Shown one piece after another: positions 8,037 through 18,500 of a stretch of 64,000 bases of DNA; positions within the stretch are counted from its first letter, which is position 1, and every line of letters begins with the position of its first letter. The stretch is from the NCBI RefSeq assembly GCF_000709345.1, contig NZ_KL448323.1:2920346-2984345 (forward strand), in the 5' to 3' direction. A program made the translations under genes and the position numbers. The notes below the pieces were generated by a model. That model was not told the DNA's origin and ran no database searches. It saw nothing but the letters and a program-made list of their open reading frames with translations. Source of the stretch: Polaromonas glacialis. GTDB lineage: Bacteria; Pseudomonadota; Gammaproteobacteria; Burkholderiales; Burkholderiaceae_C.

Positions 8037-9044
8037 ATGGAATCCATTCAAGTCCTTCCCCAGGCGCCCACCTTCACCCTACCCGTGGCCAAGGTGCGCA
8101 GCGTCTACCAGATCACCGATGTCGAACGCAAGCTGGGCAAGCTGCAACACCACAGCGAGTCCCGCGAACACGACAGCCTGCGCGCCACCTACGAGCGCAT
8201 GCTGGAGCGCGGCCCGGAGCGTTTCCAGATGAAGCCCAGCGGCATTCCCGAGATGGCGCCGCTGTACGACGCGCTGCCCAACTTCACCGACGTGCTCGAC
8301 GACGTGCGCCGCCATGTCGCCCTGAGCCACGACAGCAGCGACGGCCTGGAGGTTACGCCGATGCTGCTGCTGGGCCAGCCAGGCATCGGCAAGACGCATT
8401 TTGCGCGGCAGGTGGCCGACCTGATCGGCACCGGCATGAACCTGGTGTCGATGGGCTCGCTGACCGCCGGCTGGCTGCTGTCGGGCTCGGCGTCGCAGTG
8501 GAAGGGCGCCAAGCCGGGCAAGGTGTTCGAGTCGCTGGTCGATGGCCGCTACGCCAACCCGGTGATCGTGATCGATGAGATCGACAAGGCCGCCAGCGAC
8601 GCGCAGTACGACCCGCTCGGCTCGCTGTACAGCCTGCTGGAGCACGACACGGCCTCGTCCTTCGTGGATGAGTTCGCCGAAGTGCCGATTGACGCCAGCC
8701 AGGTGCTGTGGATCACCACCGCCAACGACGAGCGCGCCATTCCAAAGCCGATCCTGAACCGGATGAATGTGTTCGAGATCCAGCCGCTCACGCCCGCGCA
8801 GGCCAGGCACATCGCACTGCGCCTGTACCAGTCGATACGCGCCGGCCACGACTGGGGCTCGCGCTTCGACGACGCGCCGCCGGGCGATGTGCTGGACAAG
8901 CTGTCTTGCTTGGTCCCGCGTGAAATGCGGCGCGCCCTGATGGCCGCCTTTGGCAATGCGCGGCTGGCCAGCCGGGGCCAATTGCAGGTCGATGACCTGC
9001 CGCGCGGCGCGGCCGGCAAGGGGCGGATCGGGTTCATGCAGTAG
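8037..9044 (+). CDS. AAA+ ATPase, Lon-like ATPase core without protease
   Basis: The 335-residue protein has Walker A GQPGIGKT at 113-120, Walker B VIVIDEID near 180, and a sensor-1 region VLWITTANDE near 230 followed by an arginine-finger-like RMNVFEI segment. The order and the downstream SCLVPREMRRALMAA helix resemble the ATPase module of Lon, but there is no Lon substrate-binding N-domain and no serine-lysine protease domain. The start at 8037 is fixed by an AAGGAG ribosome site at 8025-8030; an in-frame ATG at 8001 lacks one. It is monocistronic as far as visible. A role in protein remodelling is plausible but not shown. Confidence 0.8.
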   Translation: MESIQVLPQAPTFTLPVAKVRSVYQITDVERKLGKLQHHSESREHDSLRATYERMLERGPERFQMKPSGIPEMAPLYDALPNFTDVLDDVRRHVALSHDSSDGLEVTPMLLLGQPGIGKTHFARQVADLIGTGMNLVSMGSLTAGWLLSGSASQWKGAKPGKVFESLVDGRYANPVIVIDEIDKAASDAQYDPLGSLYSLLEHDTASSFVDEFAEVPIDASQVLWITTANDERAIPKPILNRMNVFEIQPLTPAQARHIALRLYQSIRAGHDWGSRFDDAPPGDVLDKLSCLVPREMRRALMAAFGNARLASRGQLQVDDLPRGAAGKGRIGFMQ

Positions 9045-9158
9045 CCGGGGCGCGCTTTTCAGGCGCACCTCTGTCTTCCGCGAGCCAGTCGGGGCATTCA
9101 CTTTGCTCGGCGCAATCCCTGGCGCAAAATCATCCGGCGCTTCAACCACGGCACGCAA

Positions 9159-9274
9159 GGCGCCTGACAGCTTTTTGCTACTGAATTTATAGCTGCTTGC
9201 GCAGACTGCGCATGCGCAAGCAGCCTATTTGAAGCTAAAAAATCTGTTTTCCGGTTAAACCAGATGCGCGCTAG
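9159..9274. repeat. Dispersed palindromic element, copy A
   Basis: This intergenic stretch contains TTGCTACTGAATTTATAGC, then the complementary pair TGCTTGCGCA and TGCGCAAGCA, then a T-rich tail GTTTTCCGGTTAAA. It aligns along its full length with copy B at 30952-31065. Its right end runs into the aldo/keto reductase gene and supplies that gene's stop codon and last few codons. Confidence 0.8.
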
Positions 9275-10340
9275 TCCCGCCGCCCGCCCCCAGGGCAAGC
9301 GCTGCGGCCATCTGGTTGCGCCGGTACTCGCCCTGCCGCTCCAACATCCAGCCGGGGTATTCGGCAGGCAGGCTGCTGGCGTCGCCGATCTGCTGGAGTT
9401 CGGCCTGGCTCAGCACCACCACTGTCGCGGCGATGTTGTCAGCCAGCTGCTCGGGCCGCTTGGCGCCGACGATCACGCTGGTGACCTGCGGCTGGTGCAG
9501 CAGCCAGGCCAGCGCCACCCGCGCCACCGACACGCCATGCGCATCGGCGATGGGCCGCATGGCGTCGATGCAGCCCCAGGCCTTTTCCTTGTTGACCGGC
9601 GGAAAGTCGAAGGCGATGCGCCGGCTGCCTTCCTCGGTTTGGCCGTGCTGGTCCCTGCCGTACTTGCCGCTCAAAAAGCCGCCGGCCAATGGGCTCCAGA
9701 CCATCAGGCCAACGTTCTCGCTTTTGAGCATCGGGATCAACTCGCGCTCCAGGTCGCGCCCGGCCACGCTGTAGTAAGCCTGCAGCGACTCGAAGCGCGC
9801 CAGGCCCAGGCGTTCGGAAATGCCCAGCGCCTTGGCAATCTGCCAGGCGGCCCAGTTGGACACGCCGATGTAGCGCACATGGCCGTGGCGCACCAGCTGG
9901 TCGAGCGCGCGCAGGGTTTCATCGATGGGCGTGGCCTCGTCGAAGCCGTGGACCTGGTAGAGGTCGATGTGGTCGAGCTGCAGGCGCTTGAGGCTGGCCT
10001 TCACGCCGTCCAGGATATGGCTGCGGCTCAAGCCGCGCGCATTCGGCCCCTCGCCCATGCCACCGAACACCTTGGTCGCCACCACCACGTTCTCGCGCGG
10101 AATCTTCAAATTTTTCAGCGCCTGGCCGGTGATCTGCTCCGACAGGCCTTCGGAATAGACATCGGCGGTGTCGATGAAGTTGATGCCGGCATCGACCGCC
10201 TGGCCGATCAGCTTTTCAGCGTCAGGCTGCTGCAGCGCGCCAATCTGGCGCCACATGCCTTCGCTGCCGCCGAAGGTCATGGTGCCCAGGCAAAGCTCGG
10301 ACACGAAAAGGCCGGTACGGCCGAGGGGGTTGTAGCGCAT
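9255..10340 (-). CDS. Aldo/keto reductase
   Basis: This is a 361-residue NAD(P)H-dependent oxidoreductase of the AKR superfamily with a TIM-barrel pattern. The catalytic tetrad is complete: D57 and Y62 (DTADVYS), K90 (ATKVFG) and H131 (YQVHGFD). The cofactor-binding C-terminal motif VIVGAKRPEQLADN is also present. The start at 10340 (MRYNPLG) is preferred over an ATG five codons upstream because GGAG lies nine bases before it, while the upstream ATG has no ribosome site. The stop codon lies within dispersed repeat copy A. The substrate cannot be told from sequence. Confidence 0.9.
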   Translation of the reverse strand: MRYNPLGRTGLFVSELCLGTMTFGGSEGMWRQIGALQQPDAEKLIGQAVDAGINFIDTADVYSEGLSEQITGQALKNLKIPRENVVVATKVFGGMGEGPNARGLSRSHILDGVKASLKRLQLDHIDLYQVHGFDEATPIDETLRALDQLVRHGHVRYIGVSNWAAWQIAKALGISERLGLARFESLQAYYSVAGRDLERELIPMLKSENVGLMVWSPLAGGFLSGKYGRDQHGQTEEGSRRIAFDFPPVNKEKAWGCIDAMRPIADAHGVSVARVALAWLLHQPQVTSVIVGAKRPEQLADNIAATVVVLSQAELQQIGDASSLPAEYPGWMLERQGEYRRNQMAAALALGAGGGTSAHLV

Positions 10341-10501
10341 GTCGATGGACTCCATGAAAGGGGTTGACGGCCGGGCGGCGAAGCCCGGTGCAGCCTTTCA
10401 GCATAAACGCCACCGGCCGATGCTGCAGGCGCCGAGAAATTGCAGGCGAACAAGTCCTGCAACCCTTCATTGGCTGTATGCCACTGCGAAACTAAACCAT
10501 G

Positions 10502-11251
10502 TCACAACTGGCTCATGCCGCCATCGACGATTAGTTCCGTGCCAACGATAAAAGCCGCATCCCGAGAGGAAAGGTAAACGACGGCGCTCGCCACCTCGTC
10601 GGGTGTGCCAAAGCGTTTCAGCGGGATCTGCGCCTGAATGCCTGCGGCCAACTCACCCAGTTGCTCGCTGGACATGCCGAGACGGCCGTAAAGCGGCGTT
10701 TGCACCGGACCCGGACTGACGACATTGACACGGATGCCTCGGCCGATCAACTCGGACGACAGGGTTTTGGCAAGCGAAATCAACGCCGCCTTGCTGGCCG
10801 CGTACACGCTGGAATTCGGCATGCCGATATGCGCATTGATCGAGCCATTGAGGATGATGGCCGCGCCCTGGTTAAACAAAGGCAGCAAGGCCTGGATGGT
10901 GAAGTAAGCGCCCTTCACATTGACGTTGAAGCTCTCGTCCCAGAGCGCTTCGTCAATTGCTTCCAGCGGCGCGAATTTGGCCACGCCGGCATTGATGAAC
11001 ACGGCGTCCAGCCTGATGCCTTGCTCGGTCAGCGCCGCAGCCAGTTTTTTGGCCGAAGTGGCGTCACCCGCATCGTTGCGCAGAGCGATGGCGTCAGGGC
11101 CGAGTTGCGCCGTGGCCTGGTCCAGTGTGGCCTGGTCGCGCCCGGTGATGACCACCCGTGCGCCACCTTTGGCGAACGCCAGCGCGGTGGCCAAGCCGAT
11201 GCCGCTGTTGCCGCCGGTGACGAGTACGGTTTTGTTGTCGAAGTTTGCCAT
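10502..11251 (-). CDS. SDR-family oxidoreductase
   Basis: This 249-residue classical short-chain dehydrogenase has the cofactor motif TGGNSGIG at 12-19, NAG at 87-89, catalytic S137, and Y150/K154 in YAASK. The residues after the first strand (TGRDQ) suggest NADP preference. It is the second gene of a two-gene SDR operon, 48 bases after the upstream SDR, and both are divergent from a LysR-type regulator that probably controls them. The substrate is unknown; its C-terminus IVGTELIVDGGMSQL is typical of the fabG-like subgroup. Confidence 0.9.
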   Translation of the reverse strand: MANFDNKTVLVTGGNSGIGLATALAFAKGGARVVITGRDQATLDQATAQLGPDAIALRNDAGDATSAKKLAAALTEQGIRLDAVFINAGVAKFAPLEAIDEALWDESFNVNVKGAYFTIQALLPLFNQGAAIILNGSINAHIGMPNSSVYAASKAALISLAKTLSSELIGRGIRVNVVSPGPVQTPLYGRLGMSSEQLGELAAGIQAQIPLKRFGTPDEVASAVVYLSSRDAAFIVGTELIVDGGMSQL

Positions 11252-11299
11252 GATGAATTCCTTAGGTTGAAATGAAAGGTGATGAAAAAATGAATCGGA

Positions 11300-12073
11300 T
11301 CAGGTCCGGGTGATCGACGCGCCGCCATCGACCAGCGAGGCCGTGCCGGTGACAAAGGACGAATCCTCCGAAGCCAGGTACAAAACCGAACGGGCCAGCT
11401 CTTCGGGCGTGGCAAGGCGCTTTAGCGCATGCAGGTTGGTCACGAATGACTGGGCTTCGGCGGTGCTGTTCATGCTGCGGTACATCTCGGTATCGACCGC
11501 GCCCGGCAGGATGGCATTGACCCGGATGCCTTGCGGGCCGTATTCCGCAGCCAGGGCCTGCGTCAGCCCGATCAGTCCAGACTTGCTGGCAGCGTAAGCG
11601 GCTACGCCCGGAAACGCAAAGGTGTGGCCGACAAAGGTCGAAGTGAAAATAATCGACCCGGCGCCGGTCTTGAGCATGGCCGCGAGCTGGTGCTTGGCGC
11701 CATAAAAAGCGCTGGTCAGGTTGGTGCTCAGGGCTTCATTCCAGCCGTCTGCCGAAATACCGGTGCTCGGGCCCATTTCGCCTAGCGTGCCTGCATTGTT
11801 GAAGGCAATGTCCAGCCGGCCAAACCTTGACTCGGCCAGTTCCACCAGCGCTTGCGCAAAGGCTTCCGACTGCACATCGCCGGCCAGCGCCACCGCAACG
11901 CCGCCTGCGGCTTCAATCTCGGCCACTAGGCTGTCCAGTTCCGCCTGGCGGCGAGCGGCGACCACCAGCCGGGCGCCTTCTGCGGCAAAAAGCTTGGCGG
12001 TGGCGCGGCCGATGCCGGAACTGGCGCCGGTCACGATGGCAACCTTGTTATGGAGTCTTGAGCTTGGGTTCAT
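11300..12073 (-). CDS. SDR-family oxidoreductase
   Basis: This 257-residue classical SDR has TGASSGIG at 15-22, NNAG at 92-95, catalytic S145, and Y160/K164 in YAASK. The start at 12073 has an AGGA ribosome site six bases upstream; an open frame continues to 12160 but its codons run through an inverted repeat and look non-coding. It is the first gene of the pair transcribed away from the LysR gene. Two SDRs in series suggest successive oxidation/reduction steps on related substrates, or recent duplication followed by divergence, since the two proteins are clearly different in sequence. Confidence 0.9.
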   Translation of the reverse strand: MNPSSRLHNKVAIVTGASSGIGRATAKLFAAEGARLVVAARRQAELDSLVAEIEAAGGVAVALAGDVQSEAFAQALVELAESRFGRLDIAFNNAGTLGEMGPSTGISADGWNEALSTNLTSAFYGAKHQLAAMLKTGAGSIIFTSTFVGHTFAFPGVAAYAASKSGLIGLTQALAAEYGPQGIRVNAILPGAVDTEMYRSMNSTAEAQSFVTNLHALKRLATPEELARSVLYLASEDSSFVTGTASLVDGGASITRT

Positions 12074-12138
12074 GATGATGTCCTGATTAGTTGAATTTGC
12101 CGGGAAGGCCTGGGCTCGGTCAGCTTCTGCGCCAGCCG

Positions 12139-12160
12139 ATGAATCCAATTTACGATTCAT
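12139..12160. promoter_or_regulatory. Inverted repeat in SDR-LysR intergenic region (left)
   Basis: ATGAATC and GATTCAT are exact complements separated by eight bases. The site lies between the divergent SDR operon and the LysR gene and is a possible second operator or a promoter-proximal regulator site. Confidence 0.4.
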
Positions 12161-12179
12161 TCTTTATTTGTGAAATGGC

Positions 12180-12208
12180 TAAAAGCTGTTTTAATAATTC
12201 AGCTTTTA
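12180..12208. promoter_or_regulatory. Putative LysR-type operator, perfect 9-11-9 inverted repeat
   Basis: TAAAAGCTG and CAGCTTTTA are exact reverse complements around an 11-base AT-only spacer, starting with T and ending with A. It ends 16 bases before the LysR start codon. LysR regulators commonly bind a T-N11-A dyad in the divergent promoter region, so this is the best candidate for the autoregulatory and activation site. Confidence 0.65.
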
Positions 12209-12224
12209 TGAACGATATAACGAG

Positions 12225-13124
12225 ATGATCGACCGACTGCGCGCTTTCGAGGTGTTTTCAGCGGTGGTGAGCCGGGGCAGCTTCACGCGTGCGGCCGACG
12301 CGCTGGAGACCTCGCCGGCCAATGTCACGCGCTATGTGAACGAGCTGGAAGCGTATCTGGGCACGCGTTTGCTGAACCGCAGTTCACGCAAGCTGTCGAT
12401 GACCGAAAGCGGCGAAGCGCTGTACGAGCGCAGCAAGACCATTTTGGCTGAGGTGGCCGAGGCGGAGGCGCTGGCGTCATCCGCCTCCCTGCAGCCGCGT
12501 GGGCGCTTGCGGATCAATGCGCCGCTCAGCTTCGGCGTGCTGCATCTGGCGCCGCTGTGGCCTCGCTTCATGCAACGCTACCCTGACATCGAGCTTGATG
12601 TTGCACTGAGCGACCGGGTGGTCGATATCGTCGAGGAAGGCTACGACCTGGCAATTCGGATCTCGCGCGCCGGGCCTGCCACCCATGCGGCGCGCAAGCT
12701 GGCGACCTCGCAAAACATCGTCTGCGCCTCGCCAGCCTATCTTGAGGCGTATGGGCAGCCCCGGACACCGGCCGACCTGCTGGCCCACCGCTGCATCGGC
12801 TACACCTATGCGGCCACCGCCGATGAATGGCATTTCATTGACGGGCATGGCCGGGACCATGCGGTGAAGGTCAGCTGCGTGATGCACACCAACAACGGCG
12901 ACACGGTCAGGGCAGCGGCCATCGCCGGCCAGGGAATCATCTGGCAACCGGGTTTTCTGATTGGCCAGGACCTGAAGGCCGGCCGGCTGGTGCCGCTGCT
13001 GCCGGGCTACCGGATGCCTGATATCGACGTGCTGGCCATCTACCCGACGCGCCGCCACCTGAGCACCAAGGTCCGGGTCATGGTGGACTTTCTGGTCGAG
13101 GCTTTCCAGGCCGCGCCCCCATGA
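12225..13124 (+). CDS. LysR-family transcriptional regulator
   Basis: The 299-residue protein has an N-terminal winged helix (LRAFEVFSAVVSRGSFTRAA, then NVTRYVNELEAYLGTRLLN) and a LysR substrate-binding domain from about residue 90. It belongs to the large CrgA/DsdC-like subgroup that often regulates a divergent oxidoreductase. Here the divergent partners are two SDR genes and a perfect dyad lies between them. The inducer is unknown. Confidence 0.9.
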   Translation: MIDRLRAFEVFSAVVSRGSFTRAADALETSPANVTRYVNELEAYLGTRLLNRSSRKLSMTESGEALYERSKTILAEVAEAEALASSASLQPRGRLRINAPLSFGVLHLAPLWPRFMQRYPDIELDVALSDRVVDIVEEGYDLAIRISRAGPATHAARKLATSQNIVCASPAYLEAYGQPRTPADLLAHRCIGYTYAATADEWHFIDGHGRDHAVKVSCVMHTNNGDTVRAAAIAGQGIIWQPGFLIGQDLKAGRLVPLLPGYRMPDIDVLAIYPTRRHLSTKVRVMVDFLVEAFQAAPP

Positions 13125-13142
13125 CCGGAACGTCGCACGCCG

Positions 13143-14114
13143 TCAGACCAGCCAGGCCACCGCAGCCGAAAAGCTGAAAAACGCCAGCACCGTGGACAGC
13201 AGGATGATTCGCGCAATCCGCCCGCTGTCGGCGCCAAAGCGCTCGGCCAGCAGGGCCACATTGCTGGCGCTGGGCAAGGCGGCTACCAGTACCAGCACGG
13301 TCAGGGTGAAGCGGTCCAGCGGCAGGCCCAGCGCGATGGCGCCCAGCCCCAGGCCGCCCACAAGCACCGGGTGAACAATCAATTTTATAAGCGCTATGGG
13401 CATATAGCGCCCTACTGGCGTGCGTGAGGCGCTATTCATTTGTGAGCGAGCCAGCACCGCGCCAATGGTGAACAGCGCGACCGGCGAGGCGGCGTCGGCC
13501 AGCAGGCTGAGCGTTCCCATGATCGGCTTGGGCAGCGCAAACTCCATGCCAGAGGCCAGCGCACCCAGGGCAATCGACCACGGCAGCGGATTGGCCACCA
13601 CGCTCTTGAGCGCCAGCCGCCCCGCCCTGGCCGCGCCGTGTTCATCGGCGCCATCCAGCCGCGACAGGGCAATGCACAGCGACGAGGTGACCAGCATGTC
13701 GATGACGATGGTCACAATCGCCGGCCCGGCCGCCTGCGCGCCGAGCAGCGCCACCAGCAGCGGCACGCCCATGAAGCCGGTGTTGGGAAAGGCGGCCACC
13801 AGCGCGCCGAACGCGGCATTGTTCCAGCCCGCGCCCTCGCTGGCGCCTTGGTCGCGGCGCAGCGTCACGGCCACGGTGAAGGCGACGATCAGCAAGGCGC
13901 ACAGCAGGTACACGGCAATCAGGCTGCCGTCGAGCAGCTGCGCAATCGGCGTGCTGGCGCCAAAACGGTAAAGCATGCAGGGCAGCGCGAAATACAGCAC
14001 AAAGGTGTTGAGGCCTGGAATCGCCGCCTGCGGTAGCAGCGCCCGGCGGGCGGCGACATAGCCGCAAAGAACCAGCGCAAAGAAGGGAAAGGTGACGGCG
14101 AGGATGTTGAGCAC
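13143..14114 (-). CDS. AEC-family transporter (auxin efflux carrier superfamily)
   Basis: The 323-residue protein has about ten membrane segments in two halves. The family signatures FVLYFALPCMLYR near residue 40, FPNTGFMGVPL near 110, and LPSASNVALLAERFGAD near 285 are present. AEC proteins export or import organic acids such as malate or malonate. The cytoplasmic connecting segment near residues 225-240 (QMNSASRTPVGRYMPIA) is encoded by an inverted repeat that looks like a short inserted element. It is convergent with the LysR gene, whose stop lies 18 bases away. Confidence 0.85.
   Translation of the reverse strand: MLNILAVTFPFFALVLCGYVAARRALLPQAAIPGLNTFVLYFALPCMLYRFGASTPIAQLLDGSLIAVYLLCALLIVAFTVAVTLRRDQGASEGAGWNNAAFGALVAAFPNTGFMGVPLLVALLGAQAAGPAIVTIVIDMLVTSSLCIALSRLDGADEHGAARAGRLALKSVVANPLPWSIALGALASGMEFALPKPIMGTLSLLADAASPVALFTIGAVLARSQMNSASRTPVGRYMPIALIKLIVHPVLVGGLGLGAIALGLPLDRFTLTVLVLVAALPSASNVALLAERFGADSGRIARIILLSTVLAFFSFSAAVAWLV
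13404..13435. repeat. Inverted repeat within the AEC transporter gene
   Basis: ATAGCGCC at 13404-13411 and GGCGCTAT at 13428-13435 are exact complements around a 16-base loop, flanked by further copies of GCGCTAT. It is read in frame as part of the transporter's central loop and resembles the palindromic elements found elsewhere in the window in size, though not in core sequence. Confidence 0.5.
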
Positions 14115-14267
14115 AGCGCGTATTGTCTCCGGCCGGGTCGGCCTTCAGGCGACTGGCTATGATGACCGCTGCTTCCGGCCTCCCTCTTGTTCGCCGGCCT
14201 GGTTCGCCGGCCTTTCCCGGCCTTTATTCCGGTACGCCTATTGGCACCCCTCAGACTCCCCGTCCGC

Positions 14268-16397
<2,130 letters not shown>

Positions 16398-16548
16398 GCC
16401 AGGGTTTTGGGCCTCCAGCCCGTGGCTAACCGCAAGAATCAGGTTTCAGATACCATTGCCGGCCCGGCATTGATGGCCGGGCAGCCACCGGGGAGTCTTC
16501 TTTTTCGACAGAACCGCCTTGCGCCGCGACCAGCGCCTTGACCGATCC

Positions 16549-17046
16549 ATGCATTCCAACATCTTCCGACTCGCTATTTTTTTAGTAGCATTCAGCGCTC
16601 TTGCAGCCTGCGCAAATGCCCAAAACAAGCCTGAACCCGCATGCCCGCCGGCGCACAGCATGAAAGCAGACCAGTTGCACGGCCGCTGGGCTGTTCGCTT
16701 TACCAATCCACCGCCCGGACTGCCCGAGCGAGCGACCTTGCTGCTCAAGCGCCATGCCGAATTCTCGGAAAGCCTGGCGGGCACGGTCAGCCGGTCGCTG
16801 GGCAGCGCGGCTGGCGCGCCCGCCATCGCCGGCCATTCCGCCATGGCGGCACTGGCCGGCGACCTGGACGAAGGCATCCTGCTGCTCGACGAATCCTCTG
16901 ACAATGTCAGCATCACCGGCACCTGGAACGGCGAAATGAAGGCCGGTTCGTGCGGCACCGTGTACCAGGGCCAGTGGAATGACACCAGCCGCAGCGCCGC
17001 ACCCGATGCACCCGGCATTCCCTTCACCCTGACCAAACTCCCCTGA
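16549..17046 (+). CDS. Small predicted lipoprotein
   Basis: The 165-residue protein begins with a lipoprotein signal: MHSNIFRLAIFLVAFSALAAC, with a lipobox LAAC and acceptor Cys at 21. The mature part is a compact domain with WAVRFTNPPPGLPERATLLL, ITGTWNGEM and GTVYQGQW that I cannot assign to a named family. The DNA encoding the signal peptide (16574-16621) matches the dispersed AT-rich palindromic element of this genome. It lies 38 bases upstream of pldA and is probably co-transcribed with it, suggesting an outer-membrane role. Confidence 0.7.
   Translation: MHSNIFRLAIFLVAFSALAACANAQNKPEPACPPAHSMKADQLHGRWAVRFTNPPPGLPERATLLLKRHAEFSESLAGTVSRSLGSAAGAPAIAGHSAMAALAGDLDEGILLLDESSDNVSITGTWNGEMKAGSCGTVYQGQWNDTSRSAAPDAPGIPFTLTKLP
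16574..16621. repeat. Dispersed palindromic element, copy within lipoprotein signal peptide
   Basis: The stretch GCTATTTTTTTAGTAGCA followed by CTTGCAGCCTGCGCAAATGC matches the left arm and core of the dispersed element seen between genes elsewhere. It is translated as part of the lipoprotein signal peptide, including the lipobox. Confidence 0.55.
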
Positions 17047-17084
17047 CCGCAGGACTCGCTCGCTTGTCCAAGGCCGCCAAAACC

Positions 17085-18275
17085 ATGCCCTTCAAACTCC
17101 TGCCCCTGAATCGCCTTCTGCTGACGGCCGGCCTGCTCATCGCCGGCTCGGCACAAGCCCAGACGGCCCCAGCCGCGCCGCTGCTTCCCGCCAACCGCCC
17201 CTCCAGCCTGGGCTGGCAGGCATGCCAGGCCCTCAAGAACGATGCCGGCGCCCAGCTGACGTGTTTTCAGCAATGGGCCGAATCGCAGCTGCCGGCCAAC
17301 ACGCCGCCAGCGTCAATGACCAGCGCACCGGCTGATCCGGCCACCGGCGCGCCCGCCACACAGATCCTGCTGCTGCCATCGCTCAATACCGAGGCGCCCG
17401 ACGGCAAGCCCATCGGCTGCCGCAACACGCAGTATTCCGAACTTTCCAGGTTCTGGGAGCTTCAGCGCGGCACCGATTGCGACACCTTTGCCATTCGCGG
17501 CTACCGGCCGATGTCGCTCGCGTTCGTCATGTCCGGCGGCGTCAATCCCCCGCCGCTGATCGGCGCAGGGACGCCACCGGACTACAAGCACGCGGAAACC
17601 AAGATCCAGCTGTCGGTACGCACCAAGGTGGCCAAGGGCCTGCTCAAGAGCGGCGACGCCGACGCGGACGACCAGGACTCGCTCTGGTTTGGCTACAGCC
17701 AGCAAAGTTACTGGCAGCTGTTCAGCGGCAACATCTCGCGGCCGTTTCGCACAACCGACCATGAGCCCGAAGTCATCTATATCTACCCGCATCAAATCGC
17801 CCTGCCCGGCGGCTGGAATTACCGGCTCTCGGGCGTCGGACTGATGCACCAGTCCAATGGCCAGTCGGATCAGCTGTCGCGCAGCTGGAACCGTACCTAC
17901 CTGATGGGTGCGGCCGAAAAGGTGCTGGGCCCCGAGTCCAGCCTGCGCCTGCAGGGCCGCATCTGGGACCGCCTGCGCGAGTCGGCAGTCGATGACGAAA
18001 ACCCGGGCATTGAAAACTACATTGGCCGCGCCGAACTCAATGCCACCTGGCAAATCAACAAGGCCAACACGCTGGGTGTCACGCTGCGGCACTCGCTGCG
18101 CAGTGAAGCCCGAGGCTCGACCCGGATCGACTGGATGATGGCGCCAGCGGCGTCGCCGAACTACACCGGCCTGCGCTACCACGTGCAGTTGTTCAACGGC
18201 TATGGCGACAGCCTGCTGGACTACAACAAAAGACGCAATGTGCTGAGCGTGGGACTGAGCCTGGTTGACTGGTGA
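17085..18275 (+). CDS. pldA: Outer membrane phospholipase A
   Basis: The 396-residue protein has an N-terminal signal peptide ending near SAQAQ at residue 26, and a C-terminal beta-barrel of about 270 residues ending in an aromatic residue (LVDW). The OMPLA active site is complete: H255 and S257 in GVGLMHQSNGQS, and N269 in SWNRTY, at the same spacing as the E. coli H142/S144/N156 triad. It hydrolyses phospholipids that appear in the outer leaflet. The ATG at 17085 is chosen over a TTG at 17064 because it starts the signal peptide. The 100-residue N-terminal extension before the barrel is longer than in E. coli. Confidence 0.93.
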   Translation: MPFKLLPLNRLLLTAGLLIAGSAQAQTAPAAPLLPANRPSSLGWQACQALKNDAGAQLTCFQQWAESQLPANTPPASMTSAPADPATGAPATQILLLPSLNTEAPDGKPIGCRNTQYSELSRFWELQRGTDCDTFAIRGYRPMSLAFVMSGGVNPPPLIGAGTPPDYKHAETKIQLSVRTKVAKGLLKSGDADADDQDSLWFGYSQQSYWQLFSGNISRPFRTTDHEPEVIYIYPHQIALPGGWNYRLSGVGLMHQSNGQSDQLSRSWNRTYLMGAAEKVLGPESSLRLQGRIWDRLRESAVDDENPGIENYIGRAELNATWQINKANTLGVTLRHSLRSEARGSTRIDWMMAPAASPNYTGLRYHVQLFNGYGDSLLDYNKRRNVLSVGLSLVDW

Positions 18276-18295
18276 AACAGCGCATGAAGATTCTT

Positions 18296-18336
18296 TCAAT
18301 GCTATATTTTTAGTAGCAATATATCCTTTACTGAAT
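18296..18336. repeat. Dispersed palindromic element, short copy
   Basis: GCTATATTTTTAGTAGCAA lies 25 bases after the pldA stop and matches the left arm of the dispersed element. The GC-rich core is absent, so this is a truncated copy. Confidence 0.5.
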
Positions 18337-18500
18337 TTCGCGTTCTGTCTTTTTCATAATAAAAATCTCCCTTGGCCTGGTGCAGCGGACCCGCCCCGAA
18401 ACCGCAGGCCGCACCGATGCGGAGAAGGCTGCGTGCTTTAAGCTAAGTGGGATGATTTCACTTGCTTTACGGCAGCCAGCCGGTCTCCCGTGGTTCTGTC

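Noticed and set aside
16462-16482. Hairpin GCCCGGC/GCCGGGC between rep and the lipoprotein gene as terminator
   Set aside because: Seven base pairs but no T-run on either strand.
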